Assembly: GCA_002390525.1 (NCBI GenBank) | Contig: DGPR01000044.1 | Location: forward strand, 1 to 39,571 | DNA length: 39,571 nucleotides | Direction: 5' to 3' | Source: Cellvibrionales bacterium UBA4435 | GTDB taxonomy: Bacteria > Pseudomonadota > Gammaproteobacteria > Pseudomonadales > Porticoccaceae | Shown here: one piece after another, positions 28,036-37,644 of the stretch | Numbering within the stretch: position 1 is the first letter of the stretch | How the letters are laid out: every line of letters starts with the position of its first letter | Program-made: the position numbers and the translations under genes | Notes under the pieces: model-generated | Told to the model about the DNA's origin: nothing | Database searches by the model: none | Seen by the model: only the letters and a program-made list of their open reading frames with translations

Positions 28036-29433
28036 TTAAGAAATATTCTCAGCGATAAACTTTTGTATGTCTTGGATATTATTTGCCTGGATGGTATACC
28101 TTTCCTTTCTATCAAACAGGTCTGTCATATGCGGTGGTAGCTCAGGATCATTTTCAAATCCAGCTTTACGGGATGATTCTGGAAATTTCGCTGGATGTGC
28201 TGTAGATAGGCATATAGCAGGTGCACCTCTATGGCTGATTGTTCTTCTTGCAGCTTCAACACCTATAGCCGTATGCGGGTCTACGATATACTCGGACGTT
28301 TTCCAAATATCAGACATAACATTTGTCATACTATCATCGTCTAACCGATAACTTGAAAATAATTTCCGAGCTTTAGCGAGCACTGCATCTGTTAAAACTA
28401 GCTTACCTTTTGATTTAAAATCAGACATCAGATTATTTATCATTCTTCCATCGCGGTCATGAAGATCAAAGAGCATTCTCTCAAAATTGCTAGAGACCAT
28501 AATATCCATAGATGGGGATAAACTTTGAACTAAGGTTTTAATACTCAGATCATTATTGCTAATACACCGATGAAGGATATCGTTGGAGTTTGTAGCAATA
28601 ACAAGCTGATCAATGGGTAAACCCATTTGTTTAGCGAGATAACCCGCAAATATATCGCCAAAATTTCCAGTGGGAACTGAAAAGGATACTCGACGATGTG
28701 GCGAATTGAGTGCTAGTCCTGCATAAAAATAATATACGATTTGAGCCATAATTCTGACCCAATTAATAGAGTTAACTGCTACAAGTTGTCTATCTTTTGG
28801 CAAAAAAGTCTGGTCACTGAAGCTATTTTTTACCATATTCTGACAATCATCAAAGTTTCCATCTAAAGCTATATTAAAAACATTATCCTGAAGAACAGTT
28901 GTCATCTGTCTGCGTTGGACCTCAGACACTCGATTATGAGGATGGAGTATGAAAATATCCAAATGCTTGCTATGACGGCACCCCTCAATTGCAGCAGAAC
29001 CTGTATCCCCGGATGTTGCGCCCATCACAACAACTCTCTGATTTCTTTTTTTCAGCACGTAATCCATTAGATTACCAAGGAACTGAAGTGCAAAATCTTT
29101 AAATGCCAACGTAGGTCCGTGAAAAAGCTCAAGAATAAATTCATTGCGTGCAGTTTGCACAAGCGGCGCGATAGCTTTATGCCTAAAGGTACTATAAGTT
29201 TTTTTTATGAGTAATCTTAAATCATCATCTGGTACTTCCCCATCAATAAATGGTGACATTATCTTAAAAGCTAATTCTTCGTATGTTAGATCAGACCAAG
29301 AAGAGATTTCCTCTTTTGAAAAATTTGGAATTTTTTCTGGTACGTATAGACCACCATCACTAGCTAAACCAGCTAGCATTGCTTCTTCAAAAGATAAGAT
29401 TGGAGCTTTTCCTCGTGTACTCACATATTTCAC
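28036..29433 (-). CDS. thrC: threonine synthase
   Basis: A PLP enzyme that converts O-phosphohomoserine to threonine. It is 465 aa, the length of the longer proteobacterial form. The N-terminus MKYVSTRGKAPILSFEEAML is typical, and Lys112 in HGPTLAFKDFALQ is the PLP-binding lysine. The phosphate-binding segment is MGATSGDTGSAA. The start codon is GTG (29433), accepted because the family N-terminus begins exactly there; TAGG lies upstream. It is 65 bp downstream of hom, so two threonine pathway enzymes are paired, while homoserine kinase is not in the window. Confidence 0.96.
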   Translation of the reverse strand: MKYVSTRGKAPILSFEEAMLAGLASDGGLYVPEKIPNFSKEEISSWSDLTYEELAFKIMSPFIDGEVPDDDLRLLIKKTYSTFRHKAIAPLVQTARNEFILELFHGPTLAFKDFALQFLGNLMDYVLKKRNQRVVVMGATSGDTGSAAIEGCRHSKHLDIFILHPHNRVSEVQRRQMTTVLQDNVFNIALDGNFDDCQNMVKNSFSDQTFLPKDRQLVAVNSINWVRIMAQIVYYFYAGLALNSPHRRVSFSVPTGNFGDIFAGYLAKQMGLPIDQLVIATNSNDILHRCISNNDLSIKTLVQSLSPSMDIMVSSNFERMLFDLHDRDGRMINNLMSDFKSKGKLVLTDAVLAKARKLFSSYRLDDDSMTNVMSDIWKTSEYIVDPHTAIGVEAARRTISHRGAPAICLSTAHPAKFPESSRKAGFENDPELPPHMTDLFDRKERYTIQANNIQDIQKFIAENIS

Positions 29434-29498
29434 AATAATTACCTACTTAACTTATAACCGCTTCTTTTGTGATTAAGTCATAAACACAGCTAGTTGAA

Positions 29499-30803
29499 TT
29501 AATTTAATGATTCAACCCTTATTTTGACTATATCTCCTTTTGTTACATCTAAAGCTTCAATTTTATTTATTGCTGCATCAATATATTTTTCAATTGTATT
29601 ATTAGTTAAAAGAATTAACTGGACATGATTTTTTTCTGCGGCAGGTTCTTTCTGAATAATCGCTTCAATACTTATATTTTCCTCGCTTAGCGCCTTGGTT
29701 ATCTTAACTAAAACACCAGGCACATCCAAAGCAGTTACACGCATATAACTAGCAGTCCTTACTTCACATATAGGCAAAATAGTAACGTCTTTCAAGTTAT
29801 CATATTTATAACCAAAAGGTGCAATACGCTGCTCTGGTTTAGATTCAATTGTTCGCGCGATATCACAAATATCTGAAATCACCGCAGATGCAGTCGGCTC
29901 AGCTCCTGCGCCTGGTCCATAATACATAGTCGGCCCTACAGCATCACCTTTCACTAAAACTGCATTCATCACTCCGTCAACATTAGCTATTAAGGATTCT
30001 TTAGGTATTAGTACTGGGTGTACGCGTAACTCAACTTCTGTTTCAACTTTTCTAGCAATACCTAAATGCTTAATGCAATAGCCTAGTTGTTCAGCATATG
30101 CTACATCTTGAGGTTCAATTTTTGTAATTCCTTCTGTAAAGATTTTATCGAACTGAAATGTATGCCCAAAAGCCAATGAAGCTAATATTGCCAACTTATG
30201 TGCAGCGTCTACACCCTCTACATCGAAGGTTGGGTCAGCCTCAGCATATCCAAGATTTTTTGCTTCTTTCAAAACATCTGGAAAAGTCCTATTTTTATCT
30301 CTCATTTCAGTCAATATAAAATTGGAGGTTCCATTAATAATCCCTACTACCCATTCTATATTATTAGCTACTAAACCTTCACGAAGAGCTTTTACAATTG
30401 GGATACCTCCGGCTACAGCAGCCTCAAACGCAACGGTAACTCCTTTTTTTTCTGCCGCCTGGAAGATCTGATTTCCATGTTCAGCAATTAATGCCTTGTT
30501 GGCAGTTACGACATGTTTTCCATTTTCAATTGCTTTTAAAACTAAGTCTTTTGCAACTGAAGTACCACCTATCAGCTCCACAAGAATATCGATTTTAGGG
30601 TTATCGGCTATAGCGAAAACATCTTGATTAAAACTGACTCCTTTTAAATCAAAATCATTTGGAGTAGTTCTAGATCCAATATGATTTAATAGAATCTCAC
30701 AACCAAGTCGATCTTTTATTTTTTGAGAATTACGTTTAAGTACATTTATTGTTCCTCGGCCAACCGTACCTAAGCCGCATATTCCGATATTTACAGATTT
30801 CAA
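29499..30803 (-). CDS. hom: homoserine dehydrogenase (monofunctional, ACT-domain type)
   Basis: Reduces aspartate semialdehyde to homoserine with NAD(P)H, the branch point to threonine and methionine. It is 434 aa. The N-terminal Rossmann fold has GICGLGTVGRGT (7-18). The catalytic domain includes AAVAGGIPIVKALREGL and NGTSNFILTEM, and a C-terminal ACT domain (about 350-430) is the usual site of threonine feedback. The start is TTG at 30803 with AGGG about 9 nt upstream; no earlier start exists, and the nucleotide-binding motif begins right after it. It precedes thrC by 65 bp. There is no aspartokinase fusion. Confidence 0.96.
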   Translation of the reverse strand: MKSVNIGICGLGTVGRGTINVLKRNSQKIKDRLGCEILLNHIGSRTTPNDFDLKGVSFNQDVFAIADNPKIDILVELIGGTSVAKDLVLKAIENGKHVVTANKALIAEHGNQIFQAAEKKGVTVAFEAAVAGGIPIVKALREGLVANNIEWVVGIINGTSNFILTEMRDKNRTFPDVLKEAKNLGYAEADPTFDVEGVDAAHKLAILASLAFGHTFQFDKIFTEGITKIEPQDVAYAEQLGYCIKHLGIARKVETEVELRVHPVLIPKESLIANVDGVMNAVLVKGDAVGPTMYYGPGAGAEPTASAVISDICDIARTIESKPEQRIAPFGYKYDNLKDVTILPICEVRTASYMRVTALDVPGVLVKITKALSEENISIEAIIQKEPAAEKNHVQLILLTNNTIEKYIDAAINKIEALDVTKGDIVKIRVESLN

Positions 30804-30999
30804 TTTATTCGCCCTAACTTTTAAGTTAATTTATACATCTAAGTAGAAATACATTCAGCTTAGATATGAATTTAATTAGTCACTTAACATATTATAATCT
30901 ATCCCTATCAAGAAGTTCGCATATAATAACCCGCAATCAAATTAGCTTTATCGGCATCTATTTTTTTAAGGAATAAACATCGAAGGTTGATCAATAAGG
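30804..30999. other. intergenic region between dsbC and hom
   Basis: 196 bp without an open frame. TATAAT reads on the minus strand at 30896-30891, but no good -35 lies upstream of it. I see no leader peptide or attenuator with runs of Thr or Ile codons, which one might look for ahead of hom. Confidence 0.4.
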
Positions 31000-31770
31000 T
31001 TAGTGATTGGCTATAATTTCCAGTAACTTATTTGCTGGTCGATAGCCCATTAACAGAGTGCCGTCTTCCGTTAACATCGCGGGTGTACCTGTAATTCCAA
31101 TTTTCTGACCAAGATCTATTTGATTAGAAATAGGGTTTTCATCACAAATATACTCATCTATGATTTCACCATTTTTTAATTTAGATAAAGCTTTATTTTT
31201 GTCATCAGCACACCATGCAGAGGCCATTTTTTTATAGGATTCAGAGTTAGTGCCTGCCCTTGGATAAGCAAGATAGCGGACCTCTACTCCGGCTGATGAA
31301 AGATTAGGAAGTGCATCGTTATGGAACTTACGACAAAAATGACAATCTACATCGGTAAACACATAGAGAATATCTCTAGCTTTGCTTGGCGACGGGAATA
31401 TAATCATATTTTTTTTTAGGACTTTCTTGATACTATTTTTACGCATTTCTAATGTGCTCTCGTCAACGACCGCAACGAAGCCAAAGGATTTTGCTTGATA
31501 CATGTCCCCAACTATTAAATATTCTCCATTTTTTTCAACATAAAAAAATTGATTGGAATCAACTCTAATTAAATATAATCCAGGAATCTTAGTTTTCTCA
31601 ATACTATCAAATTTTAAATCCGGACGTGATTGTAGTAAATTGGATTTAATTTTCTTTACAACATCGACTGGAATATTTTCTTCAGCACAAGAGATCGCGG
31701 AAAAAAAGATCAAAAAAATACATAATGTTAATAATTTCACAAATATATCACTAAGATTTTTTTTTAACAT
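31000..31770 (-). CDS. dsbC: periplasmic disulfide isomerase, DsbC type
   Basis: A DsbC/DsbG-family thiol isomerase that repairs wrong disulfides in exported proteins. It is 256 aa with a signal peptide (about 1-29, ending SAISCA before EENIP). An N-terminal dimerisation domain (about 30-90) leads through a linker to a thioredoxin fold. The active site is CHFC (143-146, in DVDCHFCRKFH), where E. coli DsbC has CGYC. The cis-proline loop is ITGTPAM, and two further cysteines (WCADD and YICDE) can form the second structural disulfide. The ATG follows AGAGGT and lies 12 bp after xerD, the conserved xerD-dsbC order. Confidence 0.93.
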   Translation of the reverse strand: MLKKNLSDIFVKLLTLCIFLIFFSAISCAEENIPVDVVKKIKSNLLQSRPDLKFDSIEKTKIPGLYLIRVDSNQFFYVEKNGEYLIVGDMYQAKSFGFVAVVDESTLEMRKNSIKKVLKKNMIIFPSPSKARDILYVFTDVDCHFCRKFHNDALPNLSSAGVEVRYLAYPRAGTNSESYKKMASAWCADDKNKALSKLKNGEIIDEYICDENPISNQIDLGQKIGITGTPAMLTEDGTLLMGYRPANKLLEIIANH

Positions 31771-31782
31771 AGATATTTACCT

Positions 31783-32685
31783 CTAGCCCCTAGGATGATG
31801 CTCGCTATGAAGTTCTTTCATGCGGCTATTAGCGACATGTGTATAAATTTGGGTAGTTGATAAATCACTGTGGCCTAGAAGTAGCTGTACGACCCTTAAG
31901 TCAGCCCCATGATTCAACAAATGAGTTGCAAAAGCATGGCGAAGCATATGTGGAGAAACTGACTGACTGACTCCTGCATCATATGCGTACTTTTTTAGTC
32001 TGTGCCAAAAAGTTTGCCGAGTCATCTGCTTAGCTCTTGTGCTCAAAAATAAGACTTCGCTTTGTATTTCATTTAATAATATCGGTCTCGAATCTTTTAT
32101 ATATTCTTGCAACCAGTACATCGCCTCTTCACCCAAGGGAACAAGTCGCTCTTTGCTACCTTTTCCAAAAACTCTGACAACTCCTTGACGTAGATTGATT
32201 TCATGCAATCTTAAACTAACAAGTTCTGAGATTCTTAGCCCAGAAGCATAGACCACCTCTAACATAGCTTTATCACGCAAACCAAGTTCCTCTTCAACAT
32301 TTGGTGCAGCCAATATTGCTTCAACATCTGATTCAGACAAGCTTTTAGGCAATGGGGAGCCTAATTTTGGATTATCTATTAATATTGTAGGATCAGATTT
32401 AATATTTTTTTCACGGAGACAATGACGAAAAAAACTTCTTAGACAAGATAACTGTCTAGCAGTAGTTCTTGCCGAGAGGCCTTGCTCAAAACGATAAGAC
32501 AAGAACATTTGAATATCTCGTCGAGAAGCATTCAGTAAATTAATTTTTTTTTTCTCAAGCCACTCCGAAAAAATCTTTAAGTCTCGCCCATAAGAATAAA
32601 GGCTATTTTTACTTAGGCCTTTTTCCATCCAAATAGAATCAAGATAACTATCAATAATTATCTTATTTTCTTTGCTAGCAGTCAT
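31783..32685 (-). CDS. xerD: site-specific tyrosine recombinase XerD
   Basis: Works with XerC at dif to resolve chromosome dimers. It is 300 aa, normal length. The SAM-like core-binding domain lies at about 8-95 and the catalytic domain at about 110-290. All six catalytic positions are readable: Arg151 (SGLRISEL), Lys175 (FGKGSKER), His246 and Arg249 (SPHMLRHAF), His272 (LLGHSDL) and Tyr281 (TTQIYTHV). Its place directly before dsbC and its standard length mark it as the chromosomal housekeeping XerD rather than an integrase. It starts about 105 bp past the rplS terminator. Confidence 0.95.
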   Translation of the reverse strand: MTASKENKIIIDSYLDSIWMEKGLSKNSLYSYGRDLKIFSEWLEKKKINLLNASRRDIQMFLSYRFEQGLSARTTARQLSCLRSFFRHCLREKNIKSDPTILIDNPKLGSPLPKSLSESDVEAILAAPNVEEELGLRDKAMLEVVYASGLRISELVSLRLHEINLRQGVVRVFGKGSKERLVPLGEEAMYWLQEYIKDSRPILLNEIQSEVLFLSTRAKQMTRQTFWHRLKKYAYDAGVSQSVSPHMLRHAFATHLLNHGADLRVVQLLLGHSDLSTTQIYTHVANSRMKELHSEHHPRG

Positions 32686-32789
32686 ATTCTAATCGTATTA
32701 TCAAAAAAAAATCAAAGTGTTACTGAATATTAAAACTGATTTGTTGTTCAATAAAAATTGAATAATATATCATTTTAACAAGTTTAAAC

Positions 32790-32822
32790 AAAAAAAAGCG
32801 CTTGTAAAAAGCGCTTTTTTTT
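32790..32822. terminator. intrinsic terminator of the rpsP-rimM-trmD-rplS operon
   Basis: Perfect 14-bp arms (A8 then GCGCTT, and AAGCGC then T8) surround a 5-nt loop GTAAA. On the minus strand the GC-rich stem ends in a run of eight T, a textbook terminator 14 bp after the rplS stop. It is symmetrical and could also act on the plus strand. Confidence 0.92.
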
Positions 32823-32836
32823 GACCAAGAAATGAA

Positions 32837-33199
32837 TTAAATAGTTTTTAATTTTTCTTTAATTCTTGCTTTACGACCTGATAAACCGCGCAAGTAATAT
32901 AGCTTAGCCTGGCGGACATCCCCATGTCTACTTACAGAGATACTTGCAACTTGAGGGCTATATGTTTGAAATGTTCTCTCCACTCCAATACCATTTGATA
33001 TTTTACGTACAGTAAAAGCTGAATTAAGAGCCCGATTTCGTTTGGCTATTACAATTCCCTCGAAAGCCTGCAGACGTTCACGAGTGCCTTCTATGACTTT
33101 AACCTGCACAATAATAGTATCGCCAACTGAAAATTTTGGAAGATCTTTCTCCATTTGCTCAGCCTCAATTTCTGCGATGATTGAATTTTTTCCGCTCAT
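32837..33199 (-). CDS. rplS: 50S ribosomal protein L19
   Basis: A large-subunit protein at the 30S-50S interface. It is 120 aa. The family pattern runs from [20 protein letters not shown] (24-43) through [11 protein letters not shown] to a C-terminal basic block, [19 protein letters not shown]. The ATG has a strong GAGGAG. It is the last gene of the operon and is followed at once by the strong terminator. The trmD stop lies 72 bp upstream. Confidence 0.97.
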   Translation of the reverse strand: MSGKNSIIAEIEAEQMEKDLPKFSVGDTIIVQVKVIEGTRERLQAFEGIVIAKRNRALNSAFTVRKISNGIGVERTFQTYSPQVASISVSRHGDVRQAKLYYLRGLSGRKARIKEKLKTI

Positions 33200-33271
33200 A
33201 ATTTGCTCCTCACCTATTATATTTTGGTGTTACCACCTTTTTGAGTAGCGTCGTACAGATAGGATAGTAAT

Positions 33272-34036
33272 TTAGTTACTTTCATCAGTCGACTCTTTTG
33301 AAATGCTATCATTCATTAGGCTATCTAGCATCTCTTCTTGCTCTTTATTGAGACTCAATCCAGATAACAATTCCGGACGTCTATACAATGTTCTTTTTAA
33401 GGATTCCTTTAATCGCCACTGCCTAATATTTTCGTGGTTTCCTGATAAAAGTATATCTGGTACCTTCAAGCCTTCATATGTCTCTGGTCTAGTGTAATGA
33501 GGGTAATCCAACAAGCCTTCCGAAAAAGAATCTTGTTTGGCAGACAACTGGTCGCCGAGGGCTCCTGGCAGTTGGCGTATTATTGTATCCATCACAACCA
33601 TTGTGGGAAGTTCTCCTCCACTGAGAACATAATCACCTATAGACCATTCTTCATCAACTTCTAGATCAATAACCCTCTCATCTACACCTTCGTATCGGCC
33701 GGAAATAAAGATAAAGCTGCTTTCAGAAGAAAGCGATTGCACGCCTTTTTGGGATAATACTTGCCCCTGTGGCGATAAATAAATTACTTTAGTTTTAGCT
33801 CCTATCCAATTTCTAGCTTCTTTAATCGACTTGCGGAGTGGTTCGGCCATCAACACCATTCCTGGTCCACCGCCATAAGGTCTGTCATCTACAATGTTAT
33901 GATAACCAGCTGCATAGGCCCTAGGATTAAAGCACTTAACTTCAATTAAACCATTTTTAACTGCTCGACTACTAATACCATGCTCTAACAAAGCGTCAAA
34001 CATTTCTGGAAATAATGTGATAAGACCTATTTTCAT
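33272..34036 (-). CDS. trmD: tRNA (guanine37-N1)-methyltransferase
   Basis: A SPOUT-class methyltransferase that adds m1G at position 37 of tRNAs with a G before the anticodon's third position and so prevents +1 frameshifting. It is 254 aa. The start [20 protein letters not shown], the segment [14 protein letters not shown], and the trefoil-knot SAM site [14 protein letters not shown] block (here [14 protein letters not shown]) and [14 protein letters not shown] are all present. The ATG has no clear ribosome site. It lies 48 bp downstream of rimM in the conserved four-gene operon. Confidence 0.96.
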   Translation of the reverse strand: MKIGLITLFPEMFDALLEHGISSRAVKNGLIEVKCFNPRAYAAGYHNIVDDRPYGGGPGMVLMAEPLRKSIKEARNWIGAKTKVIYLSPQGQVLSQKGVQSLSSESSFIFISGRYEGVDERVIDLEVDEEWSIGDYVLSGGELPTMVVMDTIIRQLPGALGDQLSAKQDSFSEGLLDYPHYTRPETYEGLKVPDILLSGNHENIRQWRLKESLKRTLYRRPELLSGLSLNKEQEEMLDSLMNDSISKESTDESN

Positions 34037-34084
34037 AGTTTAAATCATAGCACATACAAAAATTTTGGTATTTTCAATAAGAGC

Positions 34085-34642
34085 CTAAAATTTAGGATCC
34101 CAGTCCACTTGGATAATATTAGATTCAAGATTTACTGACAAAACTACTTGCTTTATACAGGGAACTAATCGTTGTCTGAGGTCCAAACTAGATCTATCAC
34201 CCTGTATTTCAAGCACTTCATTCGCACCTGTTTCCAATAAACCAACAACTACACCAAGATCCACTTTTCCAGTAATTGTGATAACTCTTAAACCCTTAAG
34301 TTGATACCAATAATATTCATTAGTATTTAGTTTTGGGAGCTTTGAGCGATCTATGGCTATATTTCTTTGACACAGTTCTTTTCGAGAGACATCTCTATCG
34401 TCAAAATTATTAATATGGGCAATAAGATTCTGACTTGCCACTTTATATTTATTAACCTTTACTAATTTCCAGCCTTCTCTAGCATTTATCCACCAAGGCT
34501 CATAATCAAAAATTTTTTTTGGTTCCTCTGTGTATGAGTGTATTTTAACCCATCCTTTGATTCCATGTACTGAGGTAACTCGGCCGATGATGACAGGATC
34601 TGTGGGTAAAACGGGATCTAGGAAAATATCAATTGAGCTCAC
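34085..34642 (-). CDS. rimM: 16S rRNA processing protein RimM
   Basis: Binds ribosomal protein S19 and helps mature the 30S head. It is 185 aa with an N-terminal RimM barrel (PVIIGRVTSVHGIKGWVKIH, 16-35) and a C-terminal PRC-barrel domain (from about 107, with YYWYQLKGLRVI and GANEVLEI). The start appears to be GTG at 34642; no ATG gives a full N-terminus, and the alternative in another frame hits a stop at once. The gap to rpsP is 15 bp, so coupling is likely. It is the second gene of rpsP-rimM-trmD-rplS. Confidence 0.95.
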   Translation of the reverse strand: MSSIDIFLDPVLPTDPVIIGRVTSVHGIKGWVKIHSYTEEPKKIFDYEPWWINAREGWKLVKVNKYKVASQNLIAHINNFDDRDVSRKELCQRNIAIDRSKLPKLNTNEYYWYQLKGLRVITITGKVDLGVVVGLLETGANEVLEIQGDRSSLDLRQRLVPCIKQVVLSVNLESNIIQVDWDPKF

Positions 34643-34657
34643 CTCATTTAAGGTAAC

Positions 34658-34906
34658 TTAGCAGGCTAAAGAAGTTTCTTTAATTAAACGAGAAACTCGA
34701 TCACTTACACCTGCACCTAATGTAACCCAATGTTCTACTCGTTCAGTATCGATGCGTAAACGTTCTTCTTGACCGCGAGCCACCGGGTTAAAGAAACCAA
34801 TCCTTTCAATATATTTACCATCTCGAGCCCGACGACTGTCAGTTACATGGATATGGTAAAAGGGGCGTTTTTTGGATCCCCCCCGAGCTAAGCGAATTGT
34901 TACCAT
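34658..34906 (-). CDS. rpsP: 30S ribosomal protein S16
   Basis: A small-subunit assembly protein of 82 aa. [20 protein letters not shown] at the N-terminus, then [19 protein letters not shown], are diagnostic. The ATG at 34906 is preceded by an AG-rich stretch (AAAGAGAA). It is the first gene of the four-gene ribosome and tRNA maturation operon and lies 172 bp downstream of ffh on the same strand. Confidence 0.97.
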   Translation of the reverse strand: MVTIRLARGGSKKRPFYHIHVTDSRRARDGKYIERIGFFNPVARGQEERLRIDTERVEHWVTLGAGVSDRVSRLIKETSLAC

Positions 34907-34954
34907 GAAGATTCTCTTTCTTGTTATTTAAAAATTTTGTTTTTAGTAATTCAT

Positions 34955-34960
34955 ATTATA
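34955..34960 (-). promoter_or_regulatory. candidate -10 element for rpsP
   Basis: TATAAT reads on the minus strand about 49 bp before the rpsP start. The expected -35 window (AGCATA) does not match the consensus. The ffh-rpsP gap of 172 bp otherwise shows no hairpin or open frame. Confidence 0.3.
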
Positions 34961-35078
34961 CGAAAGTACAACTTAAATATGCTGTATCCATAAAAGCGCA
35001 GGATTATATCCAAAAGATTAGTGTATGTATAGCATTAGGGTAGTGATATAAGATTAAAGCAACGAGTAGCAACCGCCC

Positions 35079-36476
35079 CTAAAAAGGGAATTTATTATTT
35101 CCACCAGGTAATACTCCTCCACCATTTAGACTCGACGAGCCAGACATCTTCTTCATCATACGTTTCATACCTTTACCTTTCATCTTTTTCATCATCATAC
35201 CCATTTGTTTATGTTGTTTGAGCAAACGGTTTAAATCTTGCAATGTGGAGCCTGAGCCTTTTGTAATACGTTTTTTTCTAGAACCATTTAATATTTCTGG
35301 TTTACTTCGCTCTAGAGGGGTCATCGAGTCAATTATGTATTCCATTCGAGAGAAATTATCAGCTACATCTGGTTTTGCAGGAATTGGTGGCATTCCTCCA
35401 ATCCCCGGCAATTTCTCCATCATACCTGCTAACCCACCCATGCTTTTCATTTGTTGTAATTGATCCTTTAAATCATTTAAATCAAATTTTTTACCTTGAG
35501 ACACTTTTTTTGCAAGACTATCTGCTTTTTTTCGGTCAACTTTCTCTTCTACTTCCTCTATAAGCGACATCATATCGCCCATACCAAGTATTCGAGATGC
35601 TATCCTTTCTGGATGGAAGGGCTCAAGAGCATCTATTTTTTCACCAACTCCCAAAAACTTTATCGGCTTTCCTGTTACTTGACGTATAGAGAGGGCAGCG
35701 CCACCACGAGTATCACCATCTATCTTAGTCAGGATTATTCCGGTTAAAGGTAGATTTTCATTAAAAGCTTTGGCGCTTAAAACTGCATCTTGACCAATCA
35801 TTGCGTCAGCAACAAAGAGTGTTTCAATTGGTTTGACTGTTGCGTGAATCAAACTTATCTCATCCATTAAGTCTTCATCTACGTGGAGTCGTCCAGCTGT
35901 ATCAACAAGCAATATATCCATGAATTTAATTTTGGCAGAATGTAGGGCCTCAGCAACAATATCAACAGGTTTTTGCGATGATAAACTTGGGTGAAATGCA
36001 ACATTTACTTGGTTAGCAAGAATCTCAAGCTGTTTTATTGCAGCAGGTCGATATATATCGGCACTAACCACCATGACTTTTTTCTTTTTCTTTTTAGAAA
36101 GAAAAAACGCCAGTTTTGCTAAGGATGTGGTTTTACCAGCACCCTGCAGTCCAGCAACTAGAATAACAGCTGGCGCTTGTGCAGACAGGTTTAATTCCTC
36201 GTTACTCTCCCCCATCAGAATTTCTAGTTCTGCTTGAACAATCTTTAGGAATTGCTGACTTGGATTAAGATTGCGGCTAACATCTGCGCCTAGAGCCTTT
36301 TGTTTTATTTCCTCAATAAAAATCTTTACGACTGGAAGAGCGACATCTGCTTCGAGCAGGGCTATTCGGACCTCTCTCAGAATTTCTCGTATATTTTTTT
36401 CAGTTAAATTTGATTTACCAGAAATTTTTTTAAAGGAGCTTGAAAATTGCTCGCTAAGATTTTTAAAAATGGCCAT
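35079..36476 (-). CDS. ffh: signal recognition particle GTPase Ffh
   Basis: The protein part of the bacterial SRP; with 4.5S RNA it binds signal sequences on ribosomes and delivers them to FtsY at the membrane. It is 465 aa. The N domain (about 1-95) is followed by the GTPase with GLQGAGKTT (109-117), DTAGRLHVDE and TKIDGDTRGGAAL. The C-terminal M domain from about 330 carries methionine-rich helices, ending in KQMGMMMKKMKGKGMKRM and a Gly/Ser-rich tail. The ATG has only a weak ribosome site. It precedes the rpsP operon, as in many Gammaproteobacteria, and is divergent from ypjD. Confidence 0.97.
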   Translation of the reverse strand: MAIFKNLSEQFSSSFKKISGKSNLTEKNIREILREVRIALLEADVALPVVKIFIEEIKQKALGADVSRNLNPSQQFLKIVQAELEILMGESNEELNLSAQAPAVILVAGLQGAGKTTSLAKLAFFLSKKKKKKVMVVSADIYRPAAIKQLEILANQVNVAFHPSLSSQKPVDIVAEALHSAKIKFMDILLVDTAGRLHVDEDLMDEISLIHATVKPIETLFVADAMIGQDAVLSAKAFNENLPLTGIILTKIDGDTRGGAALSIRQVTGKPIKFLGVGEKIDALEPFHPERIASRILGMGDMMSLIEEVEEKVDRKKADSLAKKVSQGKKFDLNDLKDQLQQMKSMGGLAGMMEKLPGIGGMPPIPAKPDVADNFSRMEYIIDSMTPLERSKPEILNGSRKKRITKGSGSTLQDLNRLLKQHKQMGMMMKKMKGKGMKRMMKKMSGSSSLNGGGVLPGGNNKFPF

Positions 36477-36760
36477 ATTAAGTCTTTCATCTTTAGAGTT
36501 AAAAAAATATTATAACTTAAATATTCAAATATGATTATAGTAAGTCTTTTTGGATTTTTTATTACTTTTAATTTATATTAACTATCAGAGATTTAAGAAA
36601 ATATTTGTATAGCCTGCTATTAGTTTTTTTATTTTTGTCATAGTTAGTCACAAATTTAATAAATGACTCATTTCTAAAACTTTTCGCGGAATACTACATG
36701 ATGTGAAATACTTTAAAATTTTTTTTATTATCATAACTTAAATAATAAATAGTTAAGTCT
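36477..36760. other. divergent intergenic region between ffh and ypjD
   Basis: 284 bp, extremely AT-rich with several T-runs. TATAAT-like elements occur on the minus strand near 36508-36513 and 36533-36538, but I could not pair either with a convincing -35. I see no open frame, strong hairpin or structured RNA. Confidence 0.5.
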
Positions 36761-37567
36761 ATGCTTATAGCGATCGCCTCAATAATATTCTATCTAACAG
36801 CAGCCTTGTATCAAGGGTTGCAACTTACCAAAAAGGTTGGCCAAAATCCTGCTGCGATGATTATTCTTTCAGCTCTAGCTGTATCTCTTCACGGTTATGC
36901 CAGTCTTCAATGGATGCTCACCGATCAAGGTGTAACTTTTAGTTTAATTTCAATTATAACTATTATAATCTTTTCGGTTAATTGTATTGCCCTTGCTAGT
37001 AGCTTCAAAAGACAATGTCAGGACTGTGTTCTGTTACTTTTTCCATTGAGTGCTCTGATTTTATCTATCGCTATGACGACAATCTCGATGAAAGCTAAAA
37101 TACCGTTGGTAAGTTCACCGGTAGTTTCTACACAGGTGGGATTTCATATTTTTCTTTCGATCCTATCTTTCAGTATGCTTACGATTGCTGCATTTCAAGC
37201 CTTATTTTTAGCTCTTCAGGAATGGCGGCTTAGGCGAAAAAGATTTGGAAATTTCCCACAAATTTTTCCATCACTTCAAACTATGGAGTCTCTCTTATTT
37301 GAGACGCTATGGGCTGGTTTTGGCTTGCTTACTCTGTCGCTTGCTACAGGTTTGATTTTTTTTGAGGACCTTTTTGCACAACATCTTGCTCATAAAGCCT
37401 TCTTTTCACTCTTTTCATGGATATTTTTTGCTATTCTACTTTGGGGGCGTCATTTCCGTGGTTGGCGAGGAAAAACAGCAGTACGTTGGACATTGGTAGG
37501 TTTTGGAACTCTTGCATTAGCATACTGGGGCACAAAGTTTGTCTTAAAGGTGTTACTCACAGGCTAA
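36761..37567 (+). CDS. ypjD: CcsA/YpjD-like membrane protein (cytochrome c assembly family)
   Basis: An inner-membrane protein of 268 aa with about eight hydrophobic helices. It matches the YpjD branch of the CcsA/CcmC-type family. In the last third, ETLWAGFGLLTLSLATGL, then HKAFFSLFSWIFFAILLWGR and HFRGWRGKTAVRWTL, is the conserved block. The histidines in helix contexts (His44, the HKAF and GRHF positions) are of the kind used for heme contact in CcsA proteins. The function of YpjD itself is not established. The ATG has no clear ribosome site. Position next to ffh and before a CorB-type gene is the usual gammaproteobacterial neighbourhood, which supports the call. Confidence 0.87.
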   Translation: MLIAIASIIFYLTAALYQGLQLTKKVGQNPAAMIILSALAVSLHGYASLQWMLTDQGVTFSLISIITIIIFSVNCIALASSFKRQCQDCVLLLFPLSALILSIAMTTISMKAKIPLVSSPVVSTQVGFHIFLSILSFSMLTIAAFQALFLALQEWRLRRKRFGNFPQIFPSLQTMESLLFETLWAGFGLLTLSLATGLIFFEDLFAQHLAHKAFFSLFSWIFFAILLWGRHFRGWRGKTAVRWTLVGFGTLALAYWGTKFVLKVLLTG

Positions 37568-37644
37568 AACAGCAATTGAGCTTGCCAATCCAAGAAAATT
37601 TCTTCAACATATAGAACTTATAAGTAAAAAAGGTTTTTTCTTCT

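Noticed and set aside
31783..32685. Tyrosine recombinase as a sign of an integrated element
   Set aside because: Length, motifs and the xerD-dsbC neighbourhood identify it as chromosomal XerD, and no attachment-site repeats flank it.
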